Assembly: GCA_017443175.1 (NCBI GenBank)
Contig: JAFSOZ010000003.1
Coordinates: 1 to 64,000, forward strand
DNA length: 64,000 bases
Direction of reading: 5' to 3'
Source: Bacteroidales bacterium
GTDB taxonomy: Bacteria > Bacteroidota > Bacteroidia > Bacteroidales > WCHB1-69
Part shown: positions 18,981 to 27,684 of the stretch, in pieces
Layout of the letters: each line of letters opens with the position of its first letter
How positions within the stretch are numbered: position 1 is the first letter of the stretch
Position numbers and translations under genes: made by a program
The notes under the pieces: model-generated
What the model was told of the DNA's origin: nothing
Databases searched by the model: none
What the model saw: only the letters and a program-made list of their open reading frames with translations

Positions 18981-19919
18981 ATGTCAGATAAGAGCCAAAA
19001 CAGAAAATGGGTCGGGCATCTGGCCGCATTGGCAGTGTATGTCATCTTCGGCATCAATCCCAACTGCTCCAAAGCCGTTGTCCCGCAATATATATCCCCA
19101 GAAGTTTTCACCGCCGTACGCATGTTATTTGGTACGGCGGCTTTTTGGTTATTGGACCTGCTTGTCAACATGCGCAAGCCCAAGGCGGAACGTGTACGCG
19201 TTGAAAAGCGCGACATGCGCGTGCTTATCTGGGGAGGCATCGTGCTGGCGGGCACGCTCATTGCCTTTTCGGAAGCGTTTCGCTACACCTCGCCCTGCTA
19301 CGTTTCACTGGTGTCGGCCACCAGTCCGCTCATTGTGATGCTCATGGCCGCCGCGTTCCTCAAGGAGCCCATCTCGGTGCGCAAATCGATCGGCGTGTTC
19401 ATCGGCATCGGCGGCGCCCTCATGATTGTGCTCTTCACATGGGGCAGCGATGCCAACGCCACAGCCTTAGGACTGATACTCTGCATGGTCAACATCCTGT
19501 TTTACGCTGGATATCTCGTGCTCACGCGCAATGTGTCGCAGCGGCACAGCCCCATCACCATGATGAAGTGGATATTCTTATACGGAAGCTTGATTGTCGT
19601 GCCCATGGGCATCCCCTTCTTCTCACGCGAGAGCTGTCCGCTTGTGTTCGGGAATGCCACGCCTTTCGCATATATCAGCCTGTTTGTGGTATTGATATTC
19701 GCCACAGTGGCCTCCTATTTCCTGCTGCCGATAGCCTTGCGCCACATCCGTCCCACCACCGTGAGCATGTACAGCAATCTGCAGCCGCTGGTCACCGCCT
19801 GCGTGGCCATCGCATTAGGACAAGACATTTTCACTTGGAACAAGCCCGTGGCCTTGGCACTCATCTTGATAGGAGTGTATTTGGTAACGACAAGTCGGGC
19901 GAAGAGCGATCTTCAATAA
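18981..19919 (+). CDS. EamA/DMT superfamily transporter
   Basis: 312 residues with about ten hydrophobic segments arranged as two EamA repeats (about 15-145 and 160-305). Conserved features include GINPNCSKAVVPQYISPEVF early on and RHIRPTTVSMYSNLQPLVTA in the second half. Inner-membrane drug/metabolite exporter family; substrates (amino acids, nucleotides, riboflavin and others) cannot be predicted. It is the last gene before a strong terminator at 19923-19950. Confidence 0.88.
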   Translation: MSDKSQNRKWVGHLAALAVYVIFGINPNCSKAVVPQYISPEVFTAVRMLFGTAAFWLLDLLVNMRKPKAERVRVEKRDMRVLIWGGIVLAGTLIAFSEAFRYTSPCYVSLVSATSPLIVMLMAAAFLKEPISVRKSIGVFIGIGGALMIVLFTWGSDANATALGLILCMVNILFYAGYLVLTRNVSQRHSPITMMKWIFLYGSLIVVPMGIPFFSRESCPLVFGNATPFAYISLFVVLIFATVASYFLLPIALRHIRPTTVSMYSNLQPLVTACVAIALGQDIFTWNKPVALALILIGVYLVTTSRAKSDLQ

Positions 19920-19922
19920 TCG

Positions 19923-19950
19923 AAAAAGGGACCTTGCAGGTCCCTTTTTT
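19923..19950 (+). terminator. Rho-independent terminator after EamA gene
   Basis: A perfect 12-bp stem AAAAAGGGACCT / AGGTCCCTTTTT with a 3-nt loop and a T-run, starting 4 bp after the stop codon. Confidence 0.9.
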
Positions 19951-19951
19951 G

Positions 19952-20025
19952 TGGGTTGTATAGGAGTTGAACCTATGACCTCTGCCGTGTGAAAGCAGCG
20001 CTCTAAACCACTGAGCTAACAACCC
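19952..20025 (-). tRNA. tRNA-Val (anticodon CAC)
   Basis: The minus strand folds as a 74-nt cloverleaf: acceptor GGGTTGT/ACAACCC, D arm GCTC...GAGC, anticodon arm CTGCT-TTCACAC-GGCAG with anticodon CAC, T arm ATAGG-TTCAACT-CCTAT, discriminator A. CCA is not encoded. It converges on the terminator of the EamA gene. Confidence 0.93.
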
Positions 20026-20128
20026 TCATTTGCGGCTGCAAAAATACACTTTTTTCAATATCTGGCAACGGAAAAAAATTATTTTTTTCAAATACTTTTT
20101 TCATAACAGTAGATTTTTAAAAAATCAT

Positions 20129-20136
20129 TATTTTTG
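20129..20136 (+). promoter_or_regulatory. TATTTTTG -7 box
   Basis: TATTTTTG lies 70 bp upstream of the small lipoprotein ATG at 20207. Confidence 0.55.
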
Positions 20137-20206
20137 CAACACATAATTTCAAAATCCATTATTTTAACCCGATGCGGACAATGCGATAACAGTCCAATAT
20201 CCGATT

Positions 20207-20467
20207 ATGAAAAAGAAACTGCTACTTTTCACTGCAGTCGCAGCTATTGCTTTCTGCATTTGTTCTTGTGAGAAAACCAGAACTTGCACCTGCCGTACTG
20301 AAACGTGGACGGAAAGAAATGGTGTGACATCCAACTACAACTCATCTATCAATTTCGTGGATGTTATTGGTAGGGACCATTGCTCCAGCCTGGACATTAA
20401 TCAGAGCGAGTACGATGGAATCTATCCCAACAACTACACTAGCTATTTCAGGGTCAAGTGCAATTAA
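20207..20467 (+). CDS. Small lipoprotein of unknown function
   Basis: 86 residues. The N-terminus (MKKKLLLFTAVAAIAFCICSC) is a lipoprotein signal with lipobox ICSC. The mature part of about 65 residues contains CTCRT and two further cysteines (DHC and VKCN), so one or two disulfides are possible. No family is recognised. It has its own promoter and a terminator 23 bp downstream, so it is a monocistronic unit. The gene is convergent with the T9SS cargo gene. Confidence 0.75.
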   Translation: MKKKLLLFTAVAAIAFCICSCEKTRTCTCRTETWTERNGVTSNYNSSINFVDVIGRDHCSSLDINQSEYDGIYPNNYTSYFRVKCN

Positions 20468-20489
20468 AGGACATTTTGTTCCCCAACAA

Positions 20490-20516
20490 AAAAGGCGACC
20501 TTACAGGTCGCCTTTT
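20490..20516. terminator. Bidirectional terminator
   Basis: AAAAGGCGACC, loop TTACA, GGTCGCCTTTT: an 11-bp stem between convergent genes with A and T runs on both sides, able to serve either strand. Confidence 0.85.
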
Positions 20517-20537
20517 CTATTATTATCAAAATCCTGA

Positions 20538-22226
20538 TTACTTCTTGATGAATTTCGTGGTGACATTGCTCTTGCCATCCGTCAAACGAATGAAATAGAG
20601 ACCAGAGGCCATGCTGCTGACATTCACGCTAAAGTTGTTGTTCTCGACATCCTGTGCGGAGACCACCTTACCGTTGATATCCACAATATAGCAGTGGCTG
20701 ACCTGGAAGTTGTCATTCTTCACCGTCACGTTCATATAGTCAACTGCAGGGTTAGGAGCTATGGTGACATCTTTTTCAGAAACATAGCTGTTGATGCCCG
20801 TACCGAAGTCGTTCATGCTGCGAGGCACGATGTAGTATCTGTACTCTGGATAGGTGTTGCCAATCTTGCTGGTAGAGAAGTTGAAGCCCGTGATATTGAT
20901 CATACCAGTAGGAATATCCTGACCGATGGTATTGGCATCCTGGAAATAAGGATAAACAGCAGTAGCCGTGACACCGTCTTGAGTAATCTCGTAAGTGCTG
21001 AGTGTGGCAAATTGACCTGTTGAGGTGAACGAGACATTTTGCAATTTGATCAACTCAGCCTGATGCTGAATCATGAAATCCTGATCATTGAGTTGTGACA
21101 GAGTGATGGTCATCGGGGTAACATCTTCGAACATGGAAACCAACGTGCCATATGCCTGCGTGGGTTTGAACTCAAGGAAGCCGTAGTAGTTGGTCAGTGT
21201 ACCATAGATATTTTTCACCTTGTCGCCGACATCAAGAGTACCAAGTTTGTTGTCCGGATCGTAAACCAGGATGGCGCCGGTTTCATCTTGCAGCACTTTC
21301 TGATTGTTGTATGAGGCCACGGCGGTCACCACAACCTCGCCGGTAAGTTTGTATTCCACATTGGAAGAGTTATTGACGGTATGGTCAGTGAAATCCAGTT
21401 TGGAACGCAAATCGGCAATGGTGGCGCAATTGAATTCGGGAGCAACACCGTATGTAAACACCACCGTGTCAGGGGTGGTCATCGCATTGCCAGCTGTGTC
21501 GGCCACATTGCTCACAATAAGGGTGTATGTATTACCCTCAACCAAGGCAGGATTGACAGCCAGCGTCACCACGCGGCCGCTCAGAGTGGCAGAGGTAACG
21601 GAAATATTATTGTCAAGAGAGTAATTGGCAACGGTTTGTGCACTGGTTGCGTCCACTACTTCGCTAAAAGTTACGGCAAGAGCATTGTCCGACGGGTTAA
21701 CAGATGCCACAAAAGGAGGCACCAAGTCCGGACCGGCCATTTCGGATACAACCACCACATTGTCGAGGAAGAAACGGGCTCTGTTATCCTGTAATCCCTG
21801 GAATTTGATCGTAGTAGTCGAGGTGCCGCCAGTGAAAGGTATGGAAAAAGAATTGAAAGTCGTCGTGCTCAATCCAGGAATCGTGTAAGGGGTACCATCC
21901 ACCTCAATTATCAAACTGGTAGCATCACCACTCCATGCCTTCGCATCAAAGGACACGGTAAACTGACCACCGTTGGCGGAAAGGTCCAGTGCAGGAGTCT
22001 GGATAAAGCCTGCTGCGGAGGACTTGCCCACTTTCACCTTTCCAGTGCTCGGGTACACCCAATCGCCAGTCCAACCGGGAACTTGCGTATATTGGTCAAG
22101 ACTGAAGGCGATTGAAGTGGAATTACTGTCCGTAATGCCGGAGAAATCCTCGCTGAGGACCACAGTTTGTGCGTTCAACCCTAAAATAGCGCACAAAATC
22201 AAACTTAAAAAATAAACTTTTTTCAT
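20538..22226 (-). CDS. T9SS-sorted secreted protein with Ig-like domains
   Basis: 562 residues. Signal peptide (MKKVYFLSLILCAILGLNAQ), an N-terminal jelly-roll with YTIPGLSTTTFNSFSIPF (about 20-165), a Big_5/SbsA-like Ig domain (VPPFVASVNPSDNALAVTFS, about 168-262), then an OB-fold-like segment (about 265-470, YKLTGEVVVTAVASYNNQKV) as in DUF5689-type proteins. The last 80 residues are a type A T9SS sorting domain (VTIAPNPAVDYMNV to GLYFIRLTDGKSNVTTKFIKK). It should be exported by type IX secretion and attached to the surface or released. No catalytic domain is seen. Monocistronic, with promoter at 22274. Confidence 0.9.
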   Translation of the reverse strand: MKKVYFLSLILCAILGLNAQTVVLSEDFSGITDSNSTSIAFSLDQYTQVPGWTGDWVYPSTGKVKVGKSSAAGFIQTPALDLSANGGQFTVSFDAKAWSGDATSLIIEVDGTPYTIPGLSTTTFNSFSIPFTGGTSTTTIKFQGLQDNRARFFLDNVVVVSEMAGPDLVPPFVASVNPSDNALAVTFSEVVDATSAQTVANYSLDNNISVTSATLSGRVVTLAVNPALVEGNTYTLIVSNVADTAGNAMTTPDTVVFTYGVAPEFNCATIADLRSKLDFTDHTVNNSSNVEYKLTGEVVVTAVASYNNQKVLQDETGAILVYDPDNKLGTLDVGDKVKNIYGTLTNYYGFLEFKPTQAYGTLVSMFEDVTPMTITLSQLNDQDFMIQHQAELIKLQNVSFTSTGQFATLSTYEITQDGVTATAVYPYFQDANTIGQDIPTGMINITGFNFSTSKIGNTYPEYRYYIVPRSMNDFGTGINSYVSEKDVTIAPNPAVDYMNVTVKNDNFQVSHCYIVDINGKVVSAQDVENNNFSVNVSSMASGLYFIRLTDGKSNVTTKFIKK

Positions 22227-22273
22227 TGTTTTGATATTTAAAATTAACTATTACTTGTTAACATTGCAGCGTG

Positions 22274-22281
22274 CAAAAATA
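22274..22281 (-). promoter_or_regulatory. TATTTTTG -7 box for T9SS cargo gene
   Basis: A minus-strand TATTTTTG 48 bp upstream of ATG 22226. Confidence 0.6.
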
Positions 22282-22373
22282 CAAAAAAACAAACACAATT
22301 AACTTCTAAATAAAATATTCATTGCAAGCAATAATCAGCCTTTTCTTTCGTTAAGACAAGCAAATTCCCTTTT

Positions 22374-23294
22374 ATGAAAAAAACCGTTTACTTTTTCCTG
22401 ATGTGGACCATTTTTCTCGCAGCATCCTGCAAGCAACCCAATCTCACACCGGCCTACATTCTAATCACTCCCGAAGACATCAACAACTGTGTAGATGTCA
22501 GTAATTACAATGAGACACACGGCACCTCGTACGACGAGGAACAGTTGTCGGCCTTCCAACAGCACACCTTCACACATGTGAACGTGTATGTAAACGGCAA
22601 AAACCTGGGGTGCTGGGAAGTGCCCTGCAAAGTGCCCGTCTTGGACATGAACGGCGAAGATACCGCATCCGTTGTCATCCTGCCCGCTTTCCGCAAAACC
22701 GGCATGACAAACACGGTGATGGGCTATCCGTTCTTCAACGTCCTCATGAAAAAAGTCCTGCTAAAGCCGGGAGAGACTTATCCATTTTCCGACGATCCGC
22801 TCAGCTTCAGATACACATCCTATTCAACCTGTCCGTATTTGGAGACTTTCATCAACAGTTCCTCCTTCTCCCCTACCGACACTGCGCACAACCTCACGTT
22901 CATACCTGACCATCACGATGGCCGGAGTGTCGGGTTCATCTCCATGAACAGCGACGACTATTTCGACGTGGCCACCCCTTACATCACACTACCCGCACGC
23001 AACTACTATGTAATGCTGGAGGTGACATACAAGATTGACGAAAACATGGAAGTGGGGCTGAAACTATCCACCGGACAATATCCCAACACCGTCCATTCCT
23101 TGGGCGGCATGTACGCCACTGACGGGGAATGGAAGACCATCTATTTTGACCTGGCCAAGGTTATCAGCAGCTATCATTACACCGGCACAGCATGGACCAC
23201 GGCGTCCATCGTTCTTACCGGTATCGGGGAAAAGAACAAAAACACCAACTTCTATATCGACAACATCAAAATCATCTACGAACCCAGCGTCTAA
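22374..23294 (+). CDS. Lipoprotein with C-terminal carbohydrate-binding-like domain
   Basis: 306 residues. MKKTVYFFLMWTIFLAASC is a lipoprotein signal (lipobox AASC). The second half (about 165-303) looks like a jelly-roll, galactose-binding-like domain: it has paired strands, GRSVGFISMNSDDYFDV, and ends NTNFYIDNIKIIYEPS, a typical closing strand for such domains. It lies 8 bp before the sugar-transferase gene on the same strand and is probably cotranscribed with it, which suggests a link to polysaccharide. Function is otherwise unknown. Confidence 0.7.
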   Translation: MKKTVYFFLMWTIFLAASCKQPNLTPAYILITPEDINNCVDVSNYNETHGTSYDEEQLSAFQQHTFTHVNVYVNGKNLGCWEVPCKVPVLDMNGEDTASVVILPAFRKTGMTNTVMGYPFFNVLMKKVLLKPGETYPFSDDPLSFRYTSYSTCPYLETFINSSSFSPTDTAHNLTFIPDHHDGRSVGFISMNSDDYFDVATPYITLPARNYYVMLEVTYKIDENMEVGLKLSTGQYPNTVHSLGGMYATDGEWKTIYFDLAKVISSYHYTGTAWTTASIVLTGIGEKNKNTNFYIDNIKIIYEPSV

Positions 23295-23302
23295 ACTACC
23301 GC

Positions 23303-24724
23303 ATGAACAAGAAAGGACTAACCGCACTATATCTCATTTTTGACATTTCAGCCGCCCTCTTCACCTGGGTATGCTTTTATTTCTACAGAAAACACGTCGG
23401 CGAGCACATGAACTTCTCCGGCATACTGCAAGCCGTCGGACACGACCCCAAGTTCTTCTGGGGCATGTTGCTATGCCCGGTCTATTGGGTGTTCTTACAC
23501 GCTCTGTCCAGCTACTACAACAAGATTTACCGCAAGTCCCGCCTATCTGAATTGGTCACCACTTTCAGTATCACCCTCATCGGCGTACTGGTGTTTTTCT
23601 TCGCCTTCATCTTGGACGACATTGTCACCAAGCCTCAAGACTACGTGCGATACATGATGTTCCTCTTTTCGTGGCAGTTCATCCTCACCTACGTCCCGCG
23701 TCTGATTATCACCACACGCATCAACCGCAAGATTCATAGCGGGAAAATCGGTTTCAACACCATCATTGTGGGTTGCGATGAATTCGCGTTGCAGGCATAC
23801 AACATGGTCATGAACCAGAACCCTGCCCCTGGCAACTTCCTGATCGGCTATGTCACAGTGGATTCCGACCATCAGGATGAGATGAAAGAAAAACTGCCTT
23901 GTTTGGGAGACATCAGCCATTTGGAAGAGATCATCAATCAGCGGCACATTGAGGAGCTGATTATCGCATTGCACAATGGACAGCGAAAATATTTGGAACA
24001 GATCATCGTGCTGGCCCGCGACAACCGCAACATCACCATCAGCATGCCCGCCAACATGCAAGACGTGCTGATGGGCAAGGTGAAGACCTCCTCAGTACTG
24101 TACGAGCCGCTCATTTCCATTTCGCCGGAGTATCTGCCCACATGGCAACGCTTCGTCAAGCGAGGCATGGACATCCTTCTGTCGCTCATCGCGCTCATAC
24201 TGCTCTCACCGCTCTATATCTTCCTCGCCATCAAGGTCAAGAAATCCTCGCCTGGTCCCATATTTTACAAGCAAGAGCGCATCGGTTACCACGGCAAGCC
24301 CTTCAACATCATCAAGTTCCGTTCGATGTACGTCAATGCCGAAGACGCCGGCCCGGCACTTTCCTCCAAGGAGGACGCCCGCATCACCCCGTTCGGCAAG
24401 TTCATGCGCCAGTACCGTCTGGACGAGACCCCGCAATTCTACAATGTGCTCATCGGGGACATGTCCTTGGTTGGCCCGCGCCCCGAACGCCAGTTCTACA
24501 TCGACCAGATTGTGGAACGCGCCCCCTACTACCCTCTCCTGTTAGGCATCAAGCCAGGGCTAACATCCTGGGGTCAAGTCCGGTTCGGCTACGCCGAGAA
24601 CGTGGATGAGATGCTCGAACGCCTCCGCTGGGACATGCTCTACATTGAGAACATGTCGCTGCAGATGGACATCAAAATCCTCATCTACACGGTTTTGATT
24701 GTATTGAAGAGAGAGGGGAAATAA
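23303..24724 (+). CDS. Polyprenyl-phosphate sugar-1-phosphate transferase (exopolysaccharide initiation)
   Basis: 473 residues from ATG 23303; a longer frame from 23192 overlaps the previous gene and is rejected. About four membrane segments and a nucleotide-binding-like domain (about 20-270) precede a bacterial sugar transferase domain from about residue 280: hydrophobic hairpin (MDILLSLIALILLSPLYIF), PGPIFYKQERIG, FKIIKFRSM-like segment (FNIIKFRSMYV), the catalytic pair in RLDETPQFYN, and GDMSLVGPRPE. Family members move a sugar-1-phosphate from UDP-sugar to undecaprenyl phosphate, the first step of capsule, O-antigen or exopolysaccharide synthesis. The flippase at 9993 and the glycosyltransferase at 57957 could act later in such a route. 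Confidence 0.92.
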   Translation: MNKKGLTALYLIFDISAALFTWVCFYFYRKHVGEHMNFSGILQAVGHDPKFFWGMLLCPVYWVFLHALSSYYNKIYRKSRLSELVTTFSITLIGVLVFFFAFILDDIVTKPQDYVRYMMFLFSWQFILTYVPRLIITTRINRKIHSGKIGFNTIIVGCDEFALQAYNMVMNQNPAPGNFLIGYVTVDSDHQDEMKEKLPCLGDISHLEEIINQRHIEELIIALHNGQRKYLEQIIVLARDNRNITISMPANMQDVLMGKVKTSSVLYEPLISISPEYLPTWQRFVKRGMDILLSLIALILLSPLYIFLAIKVKKSSPGPIFYKQERIGYHGKPFNIIKFRSMYVNAEDAGPALSSKEDARITPFGKFMRQYRLDETPQFYNVLIGDMSLVGPRPERQFYIDQIVERAPYYPLLLGIKPGLTSWGQVRFGYAENVDEMLERLRWDMLYIENMSLQMDIKILIYTVLIVLKREGK

Positions 24725-24730
24725 TGCACC

Positions 24731-24890
24731 TCAAAATTCCATCGGTATTTCCGGCTTCAGCATAGTAAAGGTCTCCTCGCCGCTCATCTTCAAGGTAAAC
24801 AGCCCATGCGGCGCCCGCTTTCCATAACGGATTTCAGCAGAGCCCTGAAATCAGGATATGGCCGCGAAAAATGTGCTTTTGTTCTCATAT
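24731..24890 (-). pseudogene. Possible gene remnant with frameshift
   Basis: ATG 24890 opens a 32-codon frame (MRTKAHFSRPYPDFRALLK) that stops early. A shifted frame then runs to TGA 24731 and encodes AEIRYGKRAPHGLFTLKMSG and FTMLKPEIPMEF, which looks like real protein. A TATCTTTG box on the minus strand (24926-24933) lies 35 bp upstream. I read it as a decayed gene or two tiny peptides. The parent family is not recognised. Confidence 0.3.
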
Positions 24891-24925
24891 TCTTTGTAAT
24901 TAAAATGGTTATTTTATTAACGCTG

Positions 24926-24933
24926 CAAAGATA
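24926..24933 (-). promoter_or_regulatory. TATCTTTG -7 box facing the remnant
   Basis: A minus-strand TATCTTTG upstream of the 24890 frame, in an AT-rich stretch (24900-25015) with no other gene. Confidence 0.5.
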
Positions 24934-25006
24934 CATTTTTCTTGATACAATTAATGAAATTTAAAAATATTTTTTATAAACATTATTTTAATATTAAAAT
25001 ATTCAT

Positions 25007-25014
25007 TATTTTTG
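25007..25014 (+). promoter_or_regulatory. TATTTTTG -7 box facing a small ORF
   Basis: A plus-strand TATTTTTG 18 bp before the GTG of the 25033-25170 frame, divergent to the box at 24926. Confidence 0.45.
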
Positions 25015-25032
25015 CCGCATGGAAGGTGAGTA

Positions 25033-25170
25033 GTGTACGTAGCCATTGCTGCCATGCGTTACGCCAACGATTCCGACATTTACGCACGCCGCAAGGGACT
25101 CTACGTGCTCACCGCCACCGGCGACGGCCTGTTCACCATGGGGAAACCCGGGAAAAGGAAAGAGTATTGA
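25033..25170 (+). CDS. Short ORF or gene remnant of unknown function
   Basis: GTG 25033 to TGA 25168-25170 encodes 45 residues, including YVAIAAMRYANDSDIYARRK and GLYVLTATGDGLFTMGKPGK. Composition is protein-like and a -7 box lies just upstream, but no family is recognised and it may be the surviving 5' end of a lost gene. ATG 25054 is an alternative start. Confidence 0.3.
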   Translation: MYVAIAAMRYANDSDIYARRKGLYVLTATGDGLFTMGKPGKRKEY

Positions 25171-25174
25171 CAAT

Positions 25175-25206
25175 AAAAAAAAGAGCACCGGAGTCCGGTG
25201 CTCTTT
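25175..25206 (-). terminator. Terminator of hppA
   Basis: AAAGAGCACCGGA / TCCGGTGCTCTTT is a 13-bp perfect inverted repeat with a one-base centre. On the minus strand it is followed by a run of eight T, 21 bp after the hppA stop. Confidence 0.9.
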
Positions 25207-25226
25207 ATATCTGTCATAGCGCGCTA

Positions 25227-27458
25227 CTATAGCAAGTGGCAAGCTACGGTAAGACCAGCCATCACGATGGAGACCATGCTCATCAACTTGATGAGGATGT
25301 TCAGGGACGGGCCGGAAGTATCCTTGAAAGGATCGCCCACGGTGTCGCCCACCACGGTAGCCTTATGGTTGTCAGAGCCCTTGCCTCCGAAGTTGCCTTC
25401 CTCGACATACTTCTTGGCATTGTCCCAAGCGCCACCGGCATTAGCCATGAAGATAGCCAACACGAAGCCTGCGCCAAGGCCGCCCACGAGCAGACCGAGC
25501 ACGCCGGCCACGCCGAGGATAAGACCCGTACAGATAGGAGCCAAAATGGCGAGAATGGAAGGCAGCAGCATTTCGTGCTGAGCACCCTTCGTGGAGATAG
25601 CCACGCAACGAGCGTAATCAGGTGTACCCTCACCGGTGAGGATGCCCTTGATTTCGTGGAACTGACGACGCACTTCTTCCACCATCTTCTGGGCAGCGCG
25701 ACCCACAGCGTTCATGGTGAGACCGCAGAACAGGAAGGCCATCATGGAGCCGATGAAGACACCCACGAGCACTTTCGGGTTCATCAGGGAGACGTTGTAC
25801 CAGCTCATGAAATCAATAAGATTGGCATTGGCAAGCTCTTCAGCCGTTTTCTGCACGCCATCGGCCACCTGAGCCAAGCCATTGCTGGCACCATCGGCGA
25901 TACGAATGAGGGCCATCTTGATTTCTTCCACGTAGGAAGCGAGCAGTGCGAGAGCCGTCAGAGCTGCGGAACCGATAGCGAAGCCTTTGCCCGTGGCAGC
26001 CGTGGTGTTACCCAGAGCGTCGAGAGCGTCGGTGCGCTTGCGGACCTCAGGATCCAAACCGCTCATCTCGGCGTTACCACCGGCGTTGTCGGCGATAGGA
26101 CCGTAAGCGTCCGTAGCCAGCGTGATACCCAGCGTGGACAACATACCCACAGCGGCAATACCGATACCATACAGACCCAGAGAGAGGTTCTCCGGCGTGA
26201 AAGCAATCTGGAAGCCGTTGGCGCACAAGAAAGCCAAAATGATAGCAATACCGATAGTGAGCACCGGAACCACAGTAGAGATCATACCCAGACCGATACC
26301 GGAGATAATCACGGTAGCAGGACCTGTTTGGGAAGACTCAGCCACTTTCTGAGTGGGCTTGAAGGATTGGGAAGTGTAGTATTCCGTTGATTTACCAATG
26401 ATGACACCGGCCAGCAAACCGACCACCACAGACAGGGAAACGTGCCACCACATGTTATCCTGAGTACCGAACACCAATGCGAAGATAGCGAAGGTAGCCA
26501 CAGCGATGAGGATAGCGGCTGTATTGGTACCGCGGCTCAAAGCCTTGAGCAGTTCCGTCATGTTAGCTTCTTCTTTCGTACGGACGATGAAGATACCGAT
26601 TACGGAAAGAATCACGCCTACAGCAGCAATCATCATCGGGGCAAGGATGGATTTCATCTGCATTTCAGCACCGATGGAGGCGAAAGCAGCAGCACCCAAA
26701 GCCATCGTGGAAAGAATAGAACCAGCGTAGGACTCGTACAGGTCAGCGCCCATACCGGCCACGTCACCCACATTGTCGCCCACGTTGTCGGCGATAGTAG
26801 CAGGGTTGCGCGGGTCGTCCTCAGGGATATTGAATTCGGTTTTGCCTACCAAGTCAGCACCCACATCAGCGGCCTTGGTGTAGATACCGCCGCCCACACG
26901 TGCGAACAGGGCCTGTGTGGAGGCACCCATACCGAAGGTCAGCATCGTGGTAGTGATGATGACGAGATGGTTGGTTTCGGGGATGAAGTAGTTGAGGATG
27001 AGGAACCACACGGACACGTCCAAAAGGGCGAGACCGACGACGGTGAGACCCATCACGGCACCACTACGGAAAGCCACCTGCAAGCCCTTGTTAAGGCTCT
27101 GGCGCGCACCGTTGGCGGTACGAGCGGAGGCATACGTAGCAGTCTTCATGCCGAGGAAGCCAGCCAAACCGGAGAAGAAACCGCCGGTGAGGAAAGCGAA
27201 CCATACCCAACCGTTCTGCAAATCGAACAGCGACATGATGAAGAACAGCACTGCGAGGATGACGAACACGATGCCCACCACCTTGTACTGCTGTTTCAGG
27301 TAAGCCATGGCGCCCTTGCGGACGTGGGAAGCGATTTCACGCATAGTGGGAGTACCTTCATCTTCCTTCAGCATTCTGCGATAGAAGAAGAATGCGAAAC
27401 CCAGCGCGACAATGGATGCGCAAAACACGATCCATACATACTTTACTAAGTTTTCCAT
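25227..27458 (-). CDS. hppA: Membrane-bound ion-pumping pyrophosphatase
   Basis: 743 residues with about 16 membrane segments. It hydrolyses pyrophosphate and pumps H+ and/or Na+ outward. The catalytic loops are intact: [59 protein letters not shown] and [10 protein letters not shown]. The motif [19 protein letters not shown] has the alanine typical of K+-dependent enzymes rather than the lysine of K+-independent ones. In Bacteroidota such enzymes are often Na+ or dual Na+/H+ pumps; the ion cannot be fixed by eye. It salvages energy from biosynthetic pyrophosphate, useful in a fermenting cell. Own promoter and terminator. Confidence 0.96.
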   Translation of the reverse strand: MENLVKYVWIVFCASIVALGFAFFFYRRMLKEDEGTPTMREIASHVRKGAMAYLKQQYKVVGIVFVILAVLFFIMSLFDLQNGWVWFAFLTGGFFSGLAGFLGMKTATYASARTANGARQSLNKGLQVAFRSGAVMGLTVVGLALLDVSVWFLILNYFIPETNHLVIITTTMLTFGMGASTQALFARVGGGIYTKAADVGADLVGKTEFNIPEDDPRNPATIADNVGDNVGDVAGMGADLYESYAGSILSTMALGAAAFASIGAEMQMKSILAPMMIAAVGVILSVIGIFIVRTKEEANMTELLKALSRGTNTAAILIAVATFAIFALVFGTQDNMWWHVSLSVVVGLLAGVIIGKSTEYYTSQSFKPTQKVAESSQTGPATVIISGIGLGMISTVVPVLTIGIAIILAFLCANGFQIAFTPENLSLGLYGIGIAAVGMLSTLGITLATDAYGPIADNAGGNAEMSGLDPEVRKRTDALDALGNTTAATGKGFAIGSAALTALALLASYVEEIKMALIRIADGASNGLAQVADGVQKTAEELANANLIDFMSWYNVSLMNPKVLVGVFIGSMMAFLFCGLTMNAVGRAAQKMVEEVRRQFHEIKGILTGEGTPDYARCVAISTKGAQHEMLLPSILAILAPICTGLILGVAGVLGLLVGGLGAGFVLAIFMANAGGAWDNAKKYVEEGNFGGKGSDNHKATVVGDTVGDPFKDTSGPSLNILIKLMSMVSIVMAGLTVACHLL

Positions 27459-27525
27459 AAGTAAAAATTTAAATTATTAATATAAAGAGATTTAGTTAAT
27501 AGATACCGCTTTTTTTAACAAACTG

Positions 27526-27533
27526 CAAAGATA
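27526..27533 (-). promoter_or_regulatory. TATCTTTG -7 box for hppA
   Basis: A minus-strand TATCTTTG 68 bp upstream of the hppA ATG, 13 bp from the divergent plus-strand box at 27547. Confidence 0.65.
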
Positions 27534-27546
27534 TAAAAAATATGTG

Positions 27547-27554
27547 TAATTTTG
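27547..27554 (+). promoter_or_regulatory. TAATTTTG -7 box for hemW
   Basis: A plus-strand TAATTTTG 130 bp upstream of hemW. It is back to back with the hppA box, so both -33 regions overlap. Confidence 0.5.
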
Positions 27555-27598
27555 CATTTCTTCATTTCGAGAAAATGTCAAGCATTAAAATCATATTA

Positions 27599-27675
27599 CT
27601 ACCCCGGCCTTCGGCCACCCCTTCTAACAGAAGGGGAATTTATTCCTTCAACTATCAACTATTAACTATAATCTC
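27599..27675. repeat. REP-like hairpin and AACTATC heptamers
   Basis: A small GGCC-TTC-GGCC hairpin, then CCCCTTCT-AAC-AGAAGGGG (27619-27637), then heptamers TCAACTA TCAACTA TTAACTA, all in the leader of hemW. Palindrome plus heptamers is a mix typical of dispersed intergenic repeats. Confidence 0.7.
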
Positions 27676-27684
27676 TACCCCCCA

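Noticed and set aside
25236..26390. Long plus-strand frames over hppA (25236-26390 and 26442-27449)
   Set aside because: Histidine/threonine-rich antisense shadows of a strongly conserved membrane protein.
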